A DNA stretch of 64,000 nt from Bin87 sp965116785 (GTDB taxonomy: Bacteria; Chloroflexota; Dehalococcoidia; Lucifugimonadales; UBA3495), in contig OZ220731.1 in NCBI GenBank assembly GCA_965116785.1, positions 3,224,001 through 3,288,000 of the forward strand. The letters are read 5' to 3'. The translations under genes and the position numbers were made by a program. The notes under the pieces are model-generated. The model saw nothing but the letters and a program-made list of their open reading frames with translations. It did no database searches and was not told the DNA's origin. Each line of letters starts with the position of its first letter. Within the stretch, counting starts at the first letter, position 1. Shown here in pieces: positions 17,744-30,900 of the stretch.

Positions 17744-18911
17744 CTGAAAGGGGTATGTAACGGTTGTTACGAGGGCGCATGGTGGGTCACCTTCAGGTTG
17801 GACTTGGGTTCCGGCCAAGGTTCGGGGAGCAGTCAGACCCAGCTCCACAGGCGGCCCTTGAGCATCAGCCGCCGGAGCCAGTCGATGCCGTAGCGGACGA
17901 CGCTGACGGTACGCGCCGGACGGCTTCGAGGGTCTCGGTGATTGGGCGCCAGCGCTTTGGGCGGCGTGGGCAGGTTGCTCGGGGCGATGCCGAGATCGTG
18001 GGCGTCTTCCACTCTGGCGCCGTAGGCCAGGGCCAGCAGGGTGGCCACCGGCAGCACCAGCCAGTGGCGGGAGACGCGGGTCTGGTCAGTGCGCCGGGTC
18101 TTGTTCCACTTCCAGCCCAGGCTCTTGAGGGCCCCCGTATCCAGTACGGGGCAGGCTTTGAAGCCCAGCTCGATCCAGAAGCGCAGGGCATACCAACTCA
18201 CCGCCACTTGCTCTGGGCGCAGGTCGGTGAGGATGGTCCAGGGTTCCTCCTGCTCGGCGTACCAGACCACCAGGAGGGTGCAACGGCGCTGGGCGTAGGC
18301 CGGCCGAAGGCGGTGCCACGACCGATCCAGGCAGTGTCGGGAACGGAGACGAAGGCGCGGGCGGGCAAGCGTTTGCCGCCGGCGGCGCAGAGGGTGATGG
18401 TGCTCCGATACCGCATGTAGGGATGCCAGCCCTGGGCGCGGATCTACTGCTACAGATTGGGGCTGGCAATGCCCCGGCCGGGGTCCACTGCCAGGACCAG
18501 TCGTCCGGAATGCCACCAGGCGAGGACCCACCGCAGCAGCGGCGCAAAGCAGAGAGTGACATCCAGCTGGGTCTGGCAAGGGCTGGTGGTCGCTGCCGTC
18601 GTAGAGCCAATCCCGGAGGTACTGGCGGCGGCTGTTCCATCTACCCCAGGGGGAAAGGCCGAGGCCACGGCGTACTGACAGACGCTGCCCGCGCGGATGG
18701 CCCCACAAACCCACAGCACCAAGCCGGTCAATTGTGGCTGGGAGAGGTGAGGTAAATGCGTTTCAATCGTTTTTGCATCTGATAGCATTCGGTGGGAAGG
18801 TGCATCGCTGGTCTCCTGCATTTGGTCGTGTCACAACCAGGATGCTGGATGGCGGCGCGCCTTCCCAAGTTAAGTGCTCACCCGATTTCAGGCGTTACAT
18901 ACCCCTGTCAG
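17744..18911 (-). mobile_element. Decayed IS4-like insertion sequence with terminal inverted repeats
   Basis: The left end at 17744 reads CTGAAAGGGGTATGTAACG. The right end at 18911, read inward, is CTGACAGGGGTATGTAACG; only one of these 19 bases differs. Between them (1,168 bp) lies one broken transposase gene. The right end is 45 bp past the stop of the 7,144-residue gene, so the element sits just beyond that gene's 3' end. No convincing target duplication is visible at the flanks (CCTGGT and CCCCGT). Confidence 0.75.
17833..18821 (-). pseudogene. IS4-like DDE transposase, multiply frameshifted
   Basis: Homologous segments alternate between frames. One frame carries HLSQPQLTGLVLWVCGAIRA, then another QYLRDWLYDGS, then the first again with CFAPLLRWVLAWWHSGRLVL and AVDP (first catalytic Asp). 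A third segment KRLPARAFVSVPDTAWIGRG follows. The C-terminal frame gives WTILTDLRPEQVAVSWYALR and FWIELGFK (catalytic Glu region), then DQTRVSRHWLVLPVATLLAL. This order matches IS4-group transposases of about 400 residues. At least three frame changes make it non-functional. It differs from the intact transposase at 61552. Confidence 0.75.
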
Positions 18912-18956
18912 CCCCGTATCCCGGAGTGGGTCAGAATAGCCGTGGCAATTGGATAA

Positions 18957-21900
18957 TCAGTCGTCGTCCCGCACCGTCACCTTCACGCTAGCGCCGGTCA
19001 GGTAGTCGTACACCGGGTCCGGGGCCCAGTCCTCCGGGTTGCCCAGTTCGTCGGGAGTCACGGTGAAGACCTCATGGTGGATGACCGCCGCCTCGTCGGC
19101 AGAGTTATCGTCCTCCTCCGCGTTCACGGTGATGGACACGCCCTGGCGCCAGTTATAGGCGAACTCGCTCCAGTCCTCCCCGCCCGGATGCTCCCAGTCG
19201 TCGGGGACCAGCAGTTTGAAGAACGGCGGGGAGGTCCGATCCCAGAGTTGGCTATCGGCGCCGATGAGGGCATTTCCGTCCATCCATGTGAGAACGTACA
19301 ACGGCTGGGTCGGCTGCGTACTCAGCCGCACCGTGTAGTTCGCAGCCCGTCCACCTTCCGGCACCGTCAGGTTCGTCGTGCTGACGATGACCCGCCCGCC
19401 GGTGGAAGGCCGCAGCGTGGCCGGGATGTTGGCGTCGAAGCCTTTCCCGATGTCGTTCACCGCACGCACCCAGAAGGAGTAACTCCCGTCCCGGCTCAGG
19501 TTGCGGATGGTCGCCGACGTCCGGCTCGTCTCCATCCAGTCCGGATCGTCCAGCATCGCCTTCCCGGTTTCGTCGCACAGGACCCCAGGATCATCCTCGC
19601 ACGGGTAGCCTACCGCGTACTCGTAGCCCGTCACCGATGCCCCGCCATCGTAGGCGGGCGGGTCCCAGGTAAGGGTGACCTGGTTCCGAGCCACGTTGCT
19701 GAACCACAGCAGCGCCGGGGCGTCCGGCGGCACCGCGTCGCTGTCCGCCGTCACGTTGACATCCACCGTGTCCGCCGCCGAGTCGCTGGTCCCGTCGTTG
19801 ACCACCAGGGAGAAGGTCAGGGTGTAGTCCGCCGTCCGGTCCGGCGCAGTAAAGGTCGGGCTGGCAGCCGTCGTGCTGCTCAGCGTTATGCCGTCCGGCG
19901 CCGTCCAGGCGTAGGTCAGGGTCTGGCCCTCCGGGTCCGTTCCCGTGCCGGCCAGGGTCACCGTGGCCCCCTCGGCCACATTCTGGTCCAGCCCAGCGTT
20001 GGCCGTGGGTGCGTCGTTGTCGGCCGTCACATTGACTTCCACCATGTCCGCCGCCGAGTCGCTGGTCCCATCGTTCACCACCAGGGAGAAGGTCAGGGTG
20101 TAGTCCGCCGTCCGGTCCGGCGCAGTGAAGGTGGCCTTGGCCGCCGTCGCGCTGCTCAGCGTAATGCCGGAGGGGGCGGTCCAGAAGTAGGTCAACGTCT
20201 GGCCTTCCGGGTCACTCCCCTTGCCGGCCAGGGTCACCGTGGCGCCCTCCGTAACCGACTGGTCCGGCCCGGCGCTGGCCGTGGGCGGCTGGTTGTCCGC
20301 CTTGCCTTTCGCGCCGCTGCCGTCCACGGACACGCTGACATCCACCGTGTCCGCCGCCGAGTCGCTGGTCCCATCGTTCACCACCAGGGAGAAGGTCAGG
20401 GTGTAGTCCGCCGTCCGGTCCGGCGCAGTAAAGGTCGGGCTGGCAGCCGTCGTGCTGCTCAGCGTTATGCCGGAGGGGGCGGTCCAGACGTAGATCAACG
20501 TCTGGCCTTCCGGGTCACTCCCCTTGCCGGCCAGGGTCACCGTGGACCCCTCGGCCACATTCTGGTCCGGCCCGGCGCTGGCAGTGGGCGGGTCGTTGTC
20601 GGCCGTCACATTGACTTCCACCGTGTCCGCCGCCGAGTCGCTGGTCCCGTCGTTGACCACCAGGGAGAAGGTCAGGGTGTAGTCCGCCGTCCGGTCCGGC
20701 GCAGTGAAGGTGGCCTTGGCCGCCGTCGCGCTGCTCAGGGTTATGCTGGTGGGAGCGGTCCAAGCGTAGGTCAACGTCTGGCCCTCCGGGTCGCTACCCT
20801 TACCGGCCAGAGTCACTGTGGATCCTTCGGTCACCACCTGGTCCGGCCCGGCGTTGGCCGTGGGCGGCTGGTTGTCCGCCTTGCCCTCACCTCCAGCGCC
20901 ACCGGCCCCTGAGCAGTTCCCGTCGGCGTCCTTCAGTGTCGGCAGGTCGCTGGACGTGCCGAAGCACCACGGCTGCTCGGTTCCGGCGTCGCCGTCCTGG
21001 TCGTAGTTGTCCCAGGTGACGTAAATCCCGGTGTAAGCGGCGGGCGCCTGCAAATCCGAGGTGGTGTGGCCCGGGACGGTGTTGGTTTCACCGGCGTCCA
21101 GAGCGTTGTTGCCGTTCCGGTCATCCGAGCCGACGCCGAAGGTCCGGGTCGTGTCACTGGTGCTCCAGTAGCTGGCGGTGACGGAATAGTACGGGGTGGA
21201 GCCTTGCATCGAGTTCTCGCCCACCAGTCCGCCGTGGCCTCTTCGATACTGGCTGTCCACCGCGCCGGTGGAATAGCTGATCAGGATTTTGGCGTAGTTC
21301 TCGCCCACCAGACCGCCCACGGCGCCCCGGCCGGAGACGTTGCCGCTGGCGTAGCTGGCCAGGATGGTGCCCTTGTCGCGGATGTAGGGGCCACCGTTCT
21401 GGCCGACCAGGCCGCCGACCCAGAGGGAACCGCTCGCGTTCACAATGTTGGTGGCGTAGCTGGCGTAGATGAGGCCGCTGTTTTGACCGGCCAGTCCACC
21501 GACGTTGCTTGCGATGGAGCCGGAGGTGCTGACCGTTCCCGACGCATGGCTGTGGCGGATCGTACCGACGAAGTTGGTACCCACCAGCCCGCCGATGTGG
21601 GACGACGTGCCGCTGACCGTGCCGTTGAAGCTGCTGCTGAGGATGCTGCTCCGCACGAGGAAGCCGACTACGCCGCCGGTGTCGATGTTGGTGCCGGACA
21701 CGCTGCCCGCGACGCTGACGTTGTTGACCTCGCCGAGCGTGGCTCCGACCAGCCCGCCGACCTCTTCGTCGCCGCTGACGTCGACGTTGGTGAGGTTCAG
21801 GTTCTTGATGACGGAGTCCTCGCCGGCGATGCCGAACAGCCCGACGCGGTAGCCTGCGGTCCAGTCGGTTCCGGCATCGTCGCGGTCAATGAACAGGTTG

Positions 21901-24900
21901 GTGATGGTGTTGCCGTTGCCCTCGAAGGTGGCGTTGAAGCCGGTGTCCCAACCGTCGTTGGCCAGGCCGCCGATGGGGCGCCAGCCGTCGCCCTCGTTAT
22001 AGTAAGGGTTGGCGGCGTCCCAGGCGGCGAAGGTCAGGTCGGCGGTCAGCTCGTAGCCGGTGCAGGTGGCGTGGCAGGAGAGGTCCGTTCCGGTTCCGGT
22101 GAACGCAGCGAAGTAGTCCGTATCGTCGCTGCTGTTGTCCGGGTCGCCGTCGCCGTTCATGTCCCAGCGGATGGCGTTGAGCTGGGCGAGGTTGTCGATC
22201 TCGATGAGGCCATCGTCGTCAGCGTCGTAGTCGGTGGCGCCTTCCATCGGCGACCCCGCCACCGTCAGGGTGAAAGTGGCGGAGGATGTGGCCGGTGTGG
22301 GCGACACGCCGTCGCTGGCGGTGACCCTGATGGTCAAGGCTCCGACGTTGGCGTCCACCGGCGTGCCGCTGAAGGTGCGGGTGCTGGCCGTGAAGGTCAG
22401 CCAACTGGGCAGGCTGCCATAGGTGTAAGGATCACTCTCGGTGCCGGCCCCGCCCGTGCGCACCTGCGCCGAATAGGTGGGCGTCGCTCCCTCCGGGTCG
22501 GTCACCGCCGCGAACTGGTAACTGAAGGCCGTGCCCACCGTCGCCGTCTGGTTTGTTAGCGACGGCGCGCCCGGCGCGTCGTTGTCGGCGGTTACGCTGA
22601 TGTCCACTGTGTCCGCCGCCGAGTAGCTGGTTCCGTCGTTGACCTTCAGCGAGAAGGTGAGGGTGTAGTCCGCCGTCCGGTCCGGCGCGGTGAAGGTCGG
22701 GTTGGCCGCCGTCGCGCTGCTCAGCGTTATGCCGGATGGCGCGGTCCAGGCGTAGGTCAAGGTCTGACCCTCCGGGTCCGTCCCCGACCCGGCCAGCGTT
22801 ACCGTGTCTCCCTCCGTAACCGACTGGTCAGCCCCCGCGTTGGCCGTTGGGGCCTCGTTCACGTTGGTTACCCGGATGATTACCGAGACCGTCGCGCTGG
22901 CCGTGCCGTCGCTGGCCTGCACCGTCAGCGTGTAGGCAAAGGCCGGGCCGTCGTTGTCCACCATGGGGTCGTCGGTGAAGCTCTCGTAGTCCTCGCCTGT
23001 GCCCGTGTAGGTGATGGCGCCGCTGGAGTCGTCGATGGCGAAGACGCTGCCCGTGTTGCCGGCGGTGATGGAGTATTCCACCGTGTCGCCGGTGTCCGGG
23101 TCGGTGGCCGACACCGTGCCCACGGCGATGGCAGCGTCAACTCCGCTGCCGTCGGCGTTTTCGGCCAGGTCGAAGGCGTAGCTGGTCATAGCGAAGGCCG
23201 GCGGGTTGTTGGTGATCGGCGCCGCCGAAACGGTCAAGGTGAAAGTGGCGGAGGACGTGGCCGGCGTGGGCGATACCCCGTCGCTGGCCGTGACCCGGAT
23301 GGTCAAGGCACCCACGTTGGCCTCCGCTGGCGTGGCGCTGAAGGTGCGGGTGCCGGCGGTGAAGGTCAGCCAACCGGGCAGGCTGCCATAGGTGTAAGGA
23401 TCACTCTCGGTGCCGGCCCCGCCCGTGCGCACCTGCGCCGTGTAGGTGGGCGTCGCCCCCTCCGGGTCGGTGACCGCCGTAAACTGGTAACTGAAGGCCG
23501 TGCCTACCGTCGCGGTCTGATCCGTGAGGGACGGCGTACCGGGCGGCTCGTTCACGTTGGTGACCCGGATGGTCACGATGACCGATGCGGTGGCCGCCGG
23601 AGATGCGTTGTCCGAGGCTGTGACGGTTAACGAGAAGGCGGCGGCGGGATTGGCGAAGCTCTCGTAGTCCTCACCGCTGCCGGTGTAGGTGATGGCCCCG
23701 GTGGAGCCCTCGATGGCGAAGACGCTGCCCGTGTTGCCGACGGTGATGCTGTAGCTCACCGTGTCGCCGCTGTCGGGGTCCGTCGCCGAAACCGTGCCCA
23801 CGGCCACCGCCGTACTGCTGCCGTCGGCGTTCTCCACTAGGTTGAAGGCGTAGCTGGGCACGGGGAAGGCGGGAGCGTTGTTGGCGGCCGACGAGCTCGC
23901 CGTGGGCGTGCCCGTGCCCGTACCCGACCACGTGGCGTCGCCGCCCGCGTTCAGCGCGTTCAGAATCACTTCGTAACCGGTACCGTTTTCCAGACCGGTG
24001 AGAGTGTGGGACAGCGGCCCGCCCCTCGCAACGTTCCAAACGGCCAGTCCCTGGGCCTCTCCGTTCTGGACCGGCCCGCCAGTCCAGGCCGAGTCGCTGT
24101 CCTTTCTCCAGCGCAGCAAGTAGCTGGTGATAGTGTTGCCGTTGTCGGCGGGAGCAGTCCAGGTCACTCTCAACTTGCCGTCGCCTTCCGGGGTAATGGT
24201 GGGAGCGGCGGGCTTTTCCGGAGCTGCGCTGGACTGCGGCGAAACCTGGAGCGTCCCCGACCAGATTCCGGCGCGGCCGGCGTACACCGGGCGCACGCGG
24301 AAGTAGCGCGAGTTGTTGTCAACATCCCAGTTGTCATCGGTTTGCAGGAAGTCTTCGACGCCGGCGGTGAAGGCCGCGTCGGTGGCCTGCTGAATGTGGT
24401 ATCCCAGGGCGGTCTGGCCGCTGGGCGCGTCCCATTGAATGGTCACCCGGTTCTGGACATCATTCGAGCGGCTGGCGCTGATGTCCCCCACCGTCGGGAA
24501 GGCGGAGTCCGTGGTCCCGGAGCGGTGGACGACGGTGACCGCCGCGCTGCCCTCGGTGGCGTGCACGGTGTAGCCGCTGGCCGCCGGCACGGTGGCGGTA
24601 ACGGCGGCGTTGGCCGTGGCCGGCGGCGTTTCTGAATACGTGCTGGTAGTGGGGACCGAGTGCGTCACGCTGGTCTGTCCCGCCGCGATGGTGACCATCT
24701 GATCGCCCCGGTCGCCGACGGCGACGAAGCTGTCGCCGCCGGCGATGTTGACCGTCACGCTCAGCCCCCCGGCCGGCGCGGCCAGGCTGCTGGTGATCGT
24801 GAACCCGGCGCCGTCGCCCTCCAGTTCCAGGGCGTTGACCGCCGCTATGGAGATGGCCGGGGTGTTCGCGTCCGACGGGGTGACGCTGACCGCAGTTGAG

Positions 24901-27900
24901 GATGCTCCCTGGCCCACGGCGTTCACCGCCCGCACCCGGAAGAAGTATGGCGTCCCGGCGGTCAGGCCGCTGATGGTCAGGGTGGTCGTGTCGCCGTCCG
25001 CGGTCTGCGCCGTCTGCGGCGGGGTGGTGTCCGCAGTGTCGGCGGCGAAGTTATTGTCGTCGTCGTACTCCACCACGTAGCGGTCGATGTCGGTGTTGCA
25101 GGCGTTGCCCACGCCGGGCGCCGTCCAGCTCAGGGCCGCCGCGCCGGAATTGCCGGCCTGTCCCATGACCCCGGTGGGCGGGCCGTGGGGAGTATCGAAG
25201 CCGGCCACCGCCGACCAGATGCCCGCGTCGCCCTCGTCGGGGCCGTTCACCGCCCGCACCTGCACCTGGTAGTGGGAGCTGTGCGCCAGCATGGAGATGG
25301 TAGCCGTGGCGTCCGTGCCGGTGTGGGAAACATCCGTCCAATCGGTGAAGACCACGCCAGACTGGCCGCACGTGCCGCTCTGTATCTCGCGGTACTGCAC
25401 GTTGTAGCCGGTGATGGCCGAGGAACCGCTGTCGCTGGGGGCATCCCAGGTCACGGTGGCGGTGGCCCCGGCGGCGTCGGCGGTCCGCGTCACCCTCGGC
25501 TGGCCGGGCAGGCCCGGCGGCGCTCCGTCCACCGTCAGCACCGGCGACAGGGCGTAGAGGCGCCTCTGCTCGTCCCGGGGTTTGTTGATGCCGCTGATCG
25601 TCCGGTCTTTGTGTTTGGGGTCGGCCGACCTGACCTCGTTATCGGTGTGCGGCCCTCCCAAGGCCCGGGACGGGACGCCGTCGAAGGCTTCCGTCCCGTC
25701 ATTCCCGCAGCCGGTCCAGACTTCAACATTGCCGGTGAAGGTCTGCCCCAGTTGGTTGCGCGGCTCGTTGGAGTTCCAACTGTCATCGTAGAAGTCTTGG
25801 TAGTCGTCGGCGACCTTCTCGCCGTTCACCCAGTAGATGGGCAGGCCCTTGTCCTGGGCGGTGAAGGTGGTGCCCGTGTTGGCGTTGGCGTCGGTCGTCT
25901 CGGTGCAGCCCAGGACCTTGAACTGGGTGCGGAAGCCCTTCAGGACGGCGTCCACACCGTCGGCCTTGGCCGCGTTCTGGACGAAGGTGTTGTAGTCCGA
26001 GATATCGCTGGAGGTGGCCTCCCGCGTCGCCGAGGTGACGAACAGCAGGCGGAAGCTTTTGCCCGCGCCGAGATCGCTGGGAAGGAGGTCCCAGGTGTGG
26101 GGTATGTCTGCGGGCGCGACACCATTGGGCGTGCCCGTCGCCTCCGCCGAGGGTGGCCCGTCGGCGGCGGCGTGGTTCCTGGTGGCGATGACGCGGACGC
26201 TGTACTCGACGCCGGGCAGCAGGCCGCGGATGGTGTGGCCGGTGATGTTCCGGCCGTCGAGGGCAGCCTGGCGGCTCTCAGCGTAGTCCTCGCTGCCTGA
26301 CTTCCACTGCACCTTGTAGCCGTCAGCGTCATTCACCCGGTCCCAGGCCACGCTGAGGGCTCCCGGTTGCGCCGTAACCGACACGTTCTGCACCTGGCCC
26401 GGGGCCAGGTATTGCGCCACGGCGTTGGCTTCCGAGGGAGCGCCGTCCGGCTGGCCGCTGCGGGTGGGAGTAACCTGCACCCAGTACCGCGTCCCCGGCG
26501 TCAGACTGGTGATGGTGTAGGTGGTGGTGGTGCCGTCGGTGATGACGTGGCGCCGCTCCGTGCCGGTAGCGAGGTACTGCTGCCCGCCGGTCCGCCACTG
26601 CACCACGTAGCCCGTAGCCTGGGCTACGGCGTTCCAGTCCACCCGCAGTTGGCCGACCCTCGGCGTCAGGGTCACGGTCATCGCATCTCCCGCCACCGAG
26701 GTACCGGTAGTGGTATCGGACCAGTCGCCCTCGCCGGCCTGGGTGACGGCCCTCACCTGGACGTCGTACTGGGTCCCGGCGGTCAGGCCGCCGATGGTAT
26801 AGGTCAAGTCGCCGCCGCCCGTCTGCCAGGCGTCCTCCGTAACGGTCCAGGCGTCGTCGTCCGTCTTGTCGGCGGCGTCGCTCCGGATGTGACGCACGTC
26901 GTAGGCGGTGACGGCGTTGTCGGTATGGCTTTCGTCGGAGCCGTCGCTGTAGCCGGGGTCGGCGGGCGCGGTCCAGTTCACGGTCAACTGCCACCCGCCG
27001 GGGACGACGGACTGGATCGAGGCGGCTCCGGGCCGCGCGTCGTTGTCCTGCACCGCAACCTGGGCGCTGTCCGTTTCGCCCACGGCGTAGGCGGCGGTGT
27101 CTTGCAGGGTGAGGGTAAGGGTGGCATCGGGATCGTCCACCACGTCGGCGCTGGTGGTGATGCTGAAGTTTGCGCTGCTGCTGCTGTCGCCGCTGCTGCC
27201 GCTCAGGTCGAGCTGGAAGGTCTGGTCGCCGTCGGCCACGCCGAAGTCCGCTCCCCCGGAGAGATTTATCAGCACGTCCAGGGATGCGGAGGAAGCCCGG
27301 GGACTGGCGGTGACTGTGAACTCGGCGTTCCCGCCCTCGGTTATCGTTTCGTCTCCGGCGACCACGGCGATGGTGAGGACCGGCTCCAGCGGGGTTGCGG
27401 AGTCGGGCGTAGAGGGCATGGAGTACGGGCCGCGGCCCATGAGGTTCTCCGCCGCCACCCGGAACTGGCGGCTCACGCCGGGAAGCCCGGTGACCGTCGT
27501 CGTGGTGCTGGTGGCATCCTCGGTCCCGGGCCTGGTCCAGGCGGTCCAGGCGCTCCCGTCGGCGCTGTGCTCCACCGCGTAGCCGGTGATGGCGAAGCCG
27601 CCGTTGTCGGCCGGCGCGCTCCAGGCCACCGTGACCCTGCCGGCCACGTTGGTATCCACCGTGAGGCTGGTGATGCTGGGCGCGCCTGGCGGAGCCAGTC
27701 CGCGCACGTCGCTGGGCGAGTGGGCGGCGGCGCTGGCGACCTGGACCTCTAGGGTGTAGCCGACGCCTGCCTCCGGGTCTTCGATGGTGTGGCTGGTGGG
27801 AGTAGCGGTATCCGTGGCAGTCCAATTGCCCCAGGTCGCGCCGCCGTCGGCGCTGACGCGGTACTCATAAGTAGCCTGGGCGGCCGGGACGCTGCCGAAA

Positions 27901-30900
27901 TCGTCCGGCGCGGTCCAGGTAATCACGATGTCGCCGTCGGCGTTGCGCGTCGCGTTCAGGGTCTGCACCGGCCCCGGCTCTCGCTGCAAGCCGAACTCCT
28001 CCCAGGTGGCCGTGCCGTTGCCATCGAAGTCCACCTTCAGCGCCGGGTAGTTGTGGGCCAGGCCGAAGTCCCACGGGTCGTCGTCGGTGGTATCCCCGTC
28101 TATGCTGACGTTCCAGTTGGCGTAGATGCCGGCGTACCCGGCCGTCTGGAGCGGGCCGCGCAGACCGGCGGTGGTTTGGCCGGTGACGCCGGTCGTTTCG
28201 GTCTCCGCGCCGTCTATCGCGCCGGAGCCGTCGGTATCGTCGGAACCGACGCCGACGGCGCGGCCGCTGGTCTCAGTGTCCCAGTAGCTATCGGCGACGG
28301 TGGGCGAGTCGGACGCCAGCCCGACCAGCCCGCCGACGTTGGCGCCGCTGCCGCTGACCGCTCCGGTGGAGAAGCTGGCGGTGACGCTCCCTCCGGCCAG
28401 CCGGCCGACCAGCCCGCCCAGTCCGCTGCCGCCGCTGACGGCTCTGGTGGCGTAGCTGGCGCGGATGTCGCCATCCTGGCTCTCGCCCACCAGTCCGCCG
28501 GCGTCGCCTCCGGTGGCGGACACAGCCACGGCGGCATAGCTGGCAGCCACGGTCCCCTTGTCGATCTTGCCGACCAGGCCGCCCACCTCGGATGATCCGC
28601 TCACGCTGCCGGAGACGGCGATGGCGCTGACGCTGTCTTCGCGCCGGCTCCGGCCAGCCAGCGCGCCCACCCTCGTGGCGCCCGTGACGTTCACGCCGGT
28701 CAGCCGGAGGTTGCTGACGGTCGAGGTCTCTAAAGCGCCAAAGAGTCCGACGTCGTTGGCGCTGCCCCGGTTGATGAACAGATTGGCGATGGTGTGACCG
28801 CGCCCGTGGAACTGGCCGGTGTAGGGGGCGCTGCCGTCGCCGATGGGGTTCCAGCCTTTGCCGCCGTCGTGGTAGTCGTCGTCAGTACGGACGCCGGCCG
28901 TGCCGGTGTCGAAGTCCAGGGCCGCCGTCAGCTCGTAGCCCAGGCAGGGCGCCAGCACGGTCGCCGTACCGGGGTCGTTGTCGTCGTCGTGGGCGCAGCC
29001 CATGCCCGCCAGCCGGTTGGGGAAGGCGGCGGCGTAGCCCGTTACGGCAGTGGCGTCGGTGGTGTCGTCCACCGCTCCGTCGCCGTTCCGGTCCCAGCGC
29101 ATGGCGTCGAGCTTGGCCAGGCTGTCCACCTCGATGAGGCGGTCCTCGTCCGTATCATAGTCCGTGACAGTGGTGATGGCCGACCACGCGCCCTTGGCCC
29201 AAAGGCACTTTTCCAGGTTGGCTGGGGCATCTCCCTGGCCCAGGTCTCCCATGGCCGCGCAGGAGTTGGCGGTCACCACGCTGTCGGCGCGCACCCGCAC
29301 CTCGTAGGTCTCGCCGTCGGGCAGGTAGTCAAGCTCATAGGACAGCGTGCCGCTGCCGTAGGTCCACGCATTCGCCACCGTCGTCCAGCCGCTATCGCCA
29401 CCCTGTCGGCGCTGCAAGTCGTAGGCGACGATGGTGTTCCCGCCCACGTCTGACGGGATGCCCCAGTACACGACAAGGGCCTGGTCGCCGGGAACGACGA
29501 TGACGGGCGCGGCGGGGCCGGGCGGATAAACCTCGCCATCGACCTCGCTGGAGGTATCGATATCCGCATCGGCGAACTTGGACGGCCTGACGAGCAGGGT
29601 CGGCGACCAGGGGCCAAATACCCGGGCGTCTGCTGGCCCGGTAAACGCCCTGATCCTGAAATAGTTGGTCCGCCTTAGCGCCAGGTTCGGATGCAGGTTG
29701 TTGTCCTCACTGACAGCATCGGACTCTCCCTGGATTGCCTCGTAGCTGGCGCTGCTTGCGGCCAGCCTCTTGGTGTAGGTGGCTTGGCCGGAGGTAGGGA
29801 AGTCCGCCTGAGTGCTCTCCTGCAACTCGTAGCCGGTGATTGCGGCGCTGCCGGGCGGCGCAGCCCAGGAGAGGTCCACCTTGGGGCCCGACTCCGTATT
29901 GTCTGGCCCAAAAACCCGTAGGCCCGGTATGGCCCGGAAGTCGGCCGGGGCGTTGAGGCCGCCGTCGTCGTCGTTGATCCGAACCGAGGCGCTGTTGTGG
30001 GCGCCGGCGTTGTACCGAGTGCCGGACTGGACCTCTACGGTCACGTCGTCGGCGGATTTCGCTTTGGTATCGTCCGTGGTGGGAACCTCCAGCACCGTGA
30101 CGGGCGCCTCCGGCGTAAGGGTTACGGTCCGGGTCTCCTGGCCGACGCCGAATTCCGCGCCGCCGGAGACGGCGACGGTCACCACAAGGTCGGCGGACAG
30201 CGCGCCATTGGCCATAATGGTGAACTTGGCGGCGGTTCCCTCGGTGACGGGGGAGGCGCCGGGGGCGATGGAGACGAAGGGCAGCTCGGAGGGCCGCGTC
30301 GTCTCCGCCATGGTGTAGGCGCTGACGCCCATGACGTTCCGGGCGGCCACCCGCACCCGGTAGCCCTGGCTGTTGGCCAGGCCGGTGATGGTCGCCATCG
30401 TTGCCGTGCCGGTGTGGCCGGCGTCGGTGAAGCTGCCGCCGGCGCCGTCGTCTCGCTCCACCAGGTAGGCGGTGATGGCCGAGCCGCCGTTGGACAACGG
30501 CGCTCGCCATCTGGCCAGAATCTCCATGTTCCGCGGCGTCAGCGCCAGGTTCCCCGGCATCCCCGGCGGGCCGATGCGGGCGGACTGGCCCGGCCCGTGC
30601 TCGGTATCGCCCGGGAGGCGCACCTCCACGGCGTAGTTGGTCGCGGCGGGCGGGTTGTCGATGGTGTGGCTCGCGTTGGCGGTGTTCATCCACGCGCCCC
30701 AGGTTGCCCCGCCGTCCTGGCTCACCCGGTACTGGTATTCCGAGGGTGTGACGTCCGCCGGCGGGTCCCAGGTGACCTCCAGCGCCGTCGCACTCCGGGT
30801 GGCTGACAGGTTGCGCACCTGATCCGGTCTCCGCTGCTTGCCGAACTCCTGCCAGGTGGCCGTGCCGTCGTTGTTGAAGTCTACCTTCAGCACCGGGTAC

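Noticed and set aside
19074..20912. Long plus-strand frame (612 codons) opposite the giant gene
   Set aside because: It is Arg/Gly/Val-rich, mirrors the repeat structure of the minus-strand protein and has no domain or ribosome site. It is a GC-bias shadow, as are similar frames at 21066-22559, 31020-33140 and 36336-37655.
26329..27825. Minus-strand 498-codon frame within the giant gene in another frame
   Set aside because: Composition is Arg/Gly/Pro-rich without motifs, and it is fully inside a coding frame with clear FN3 units.
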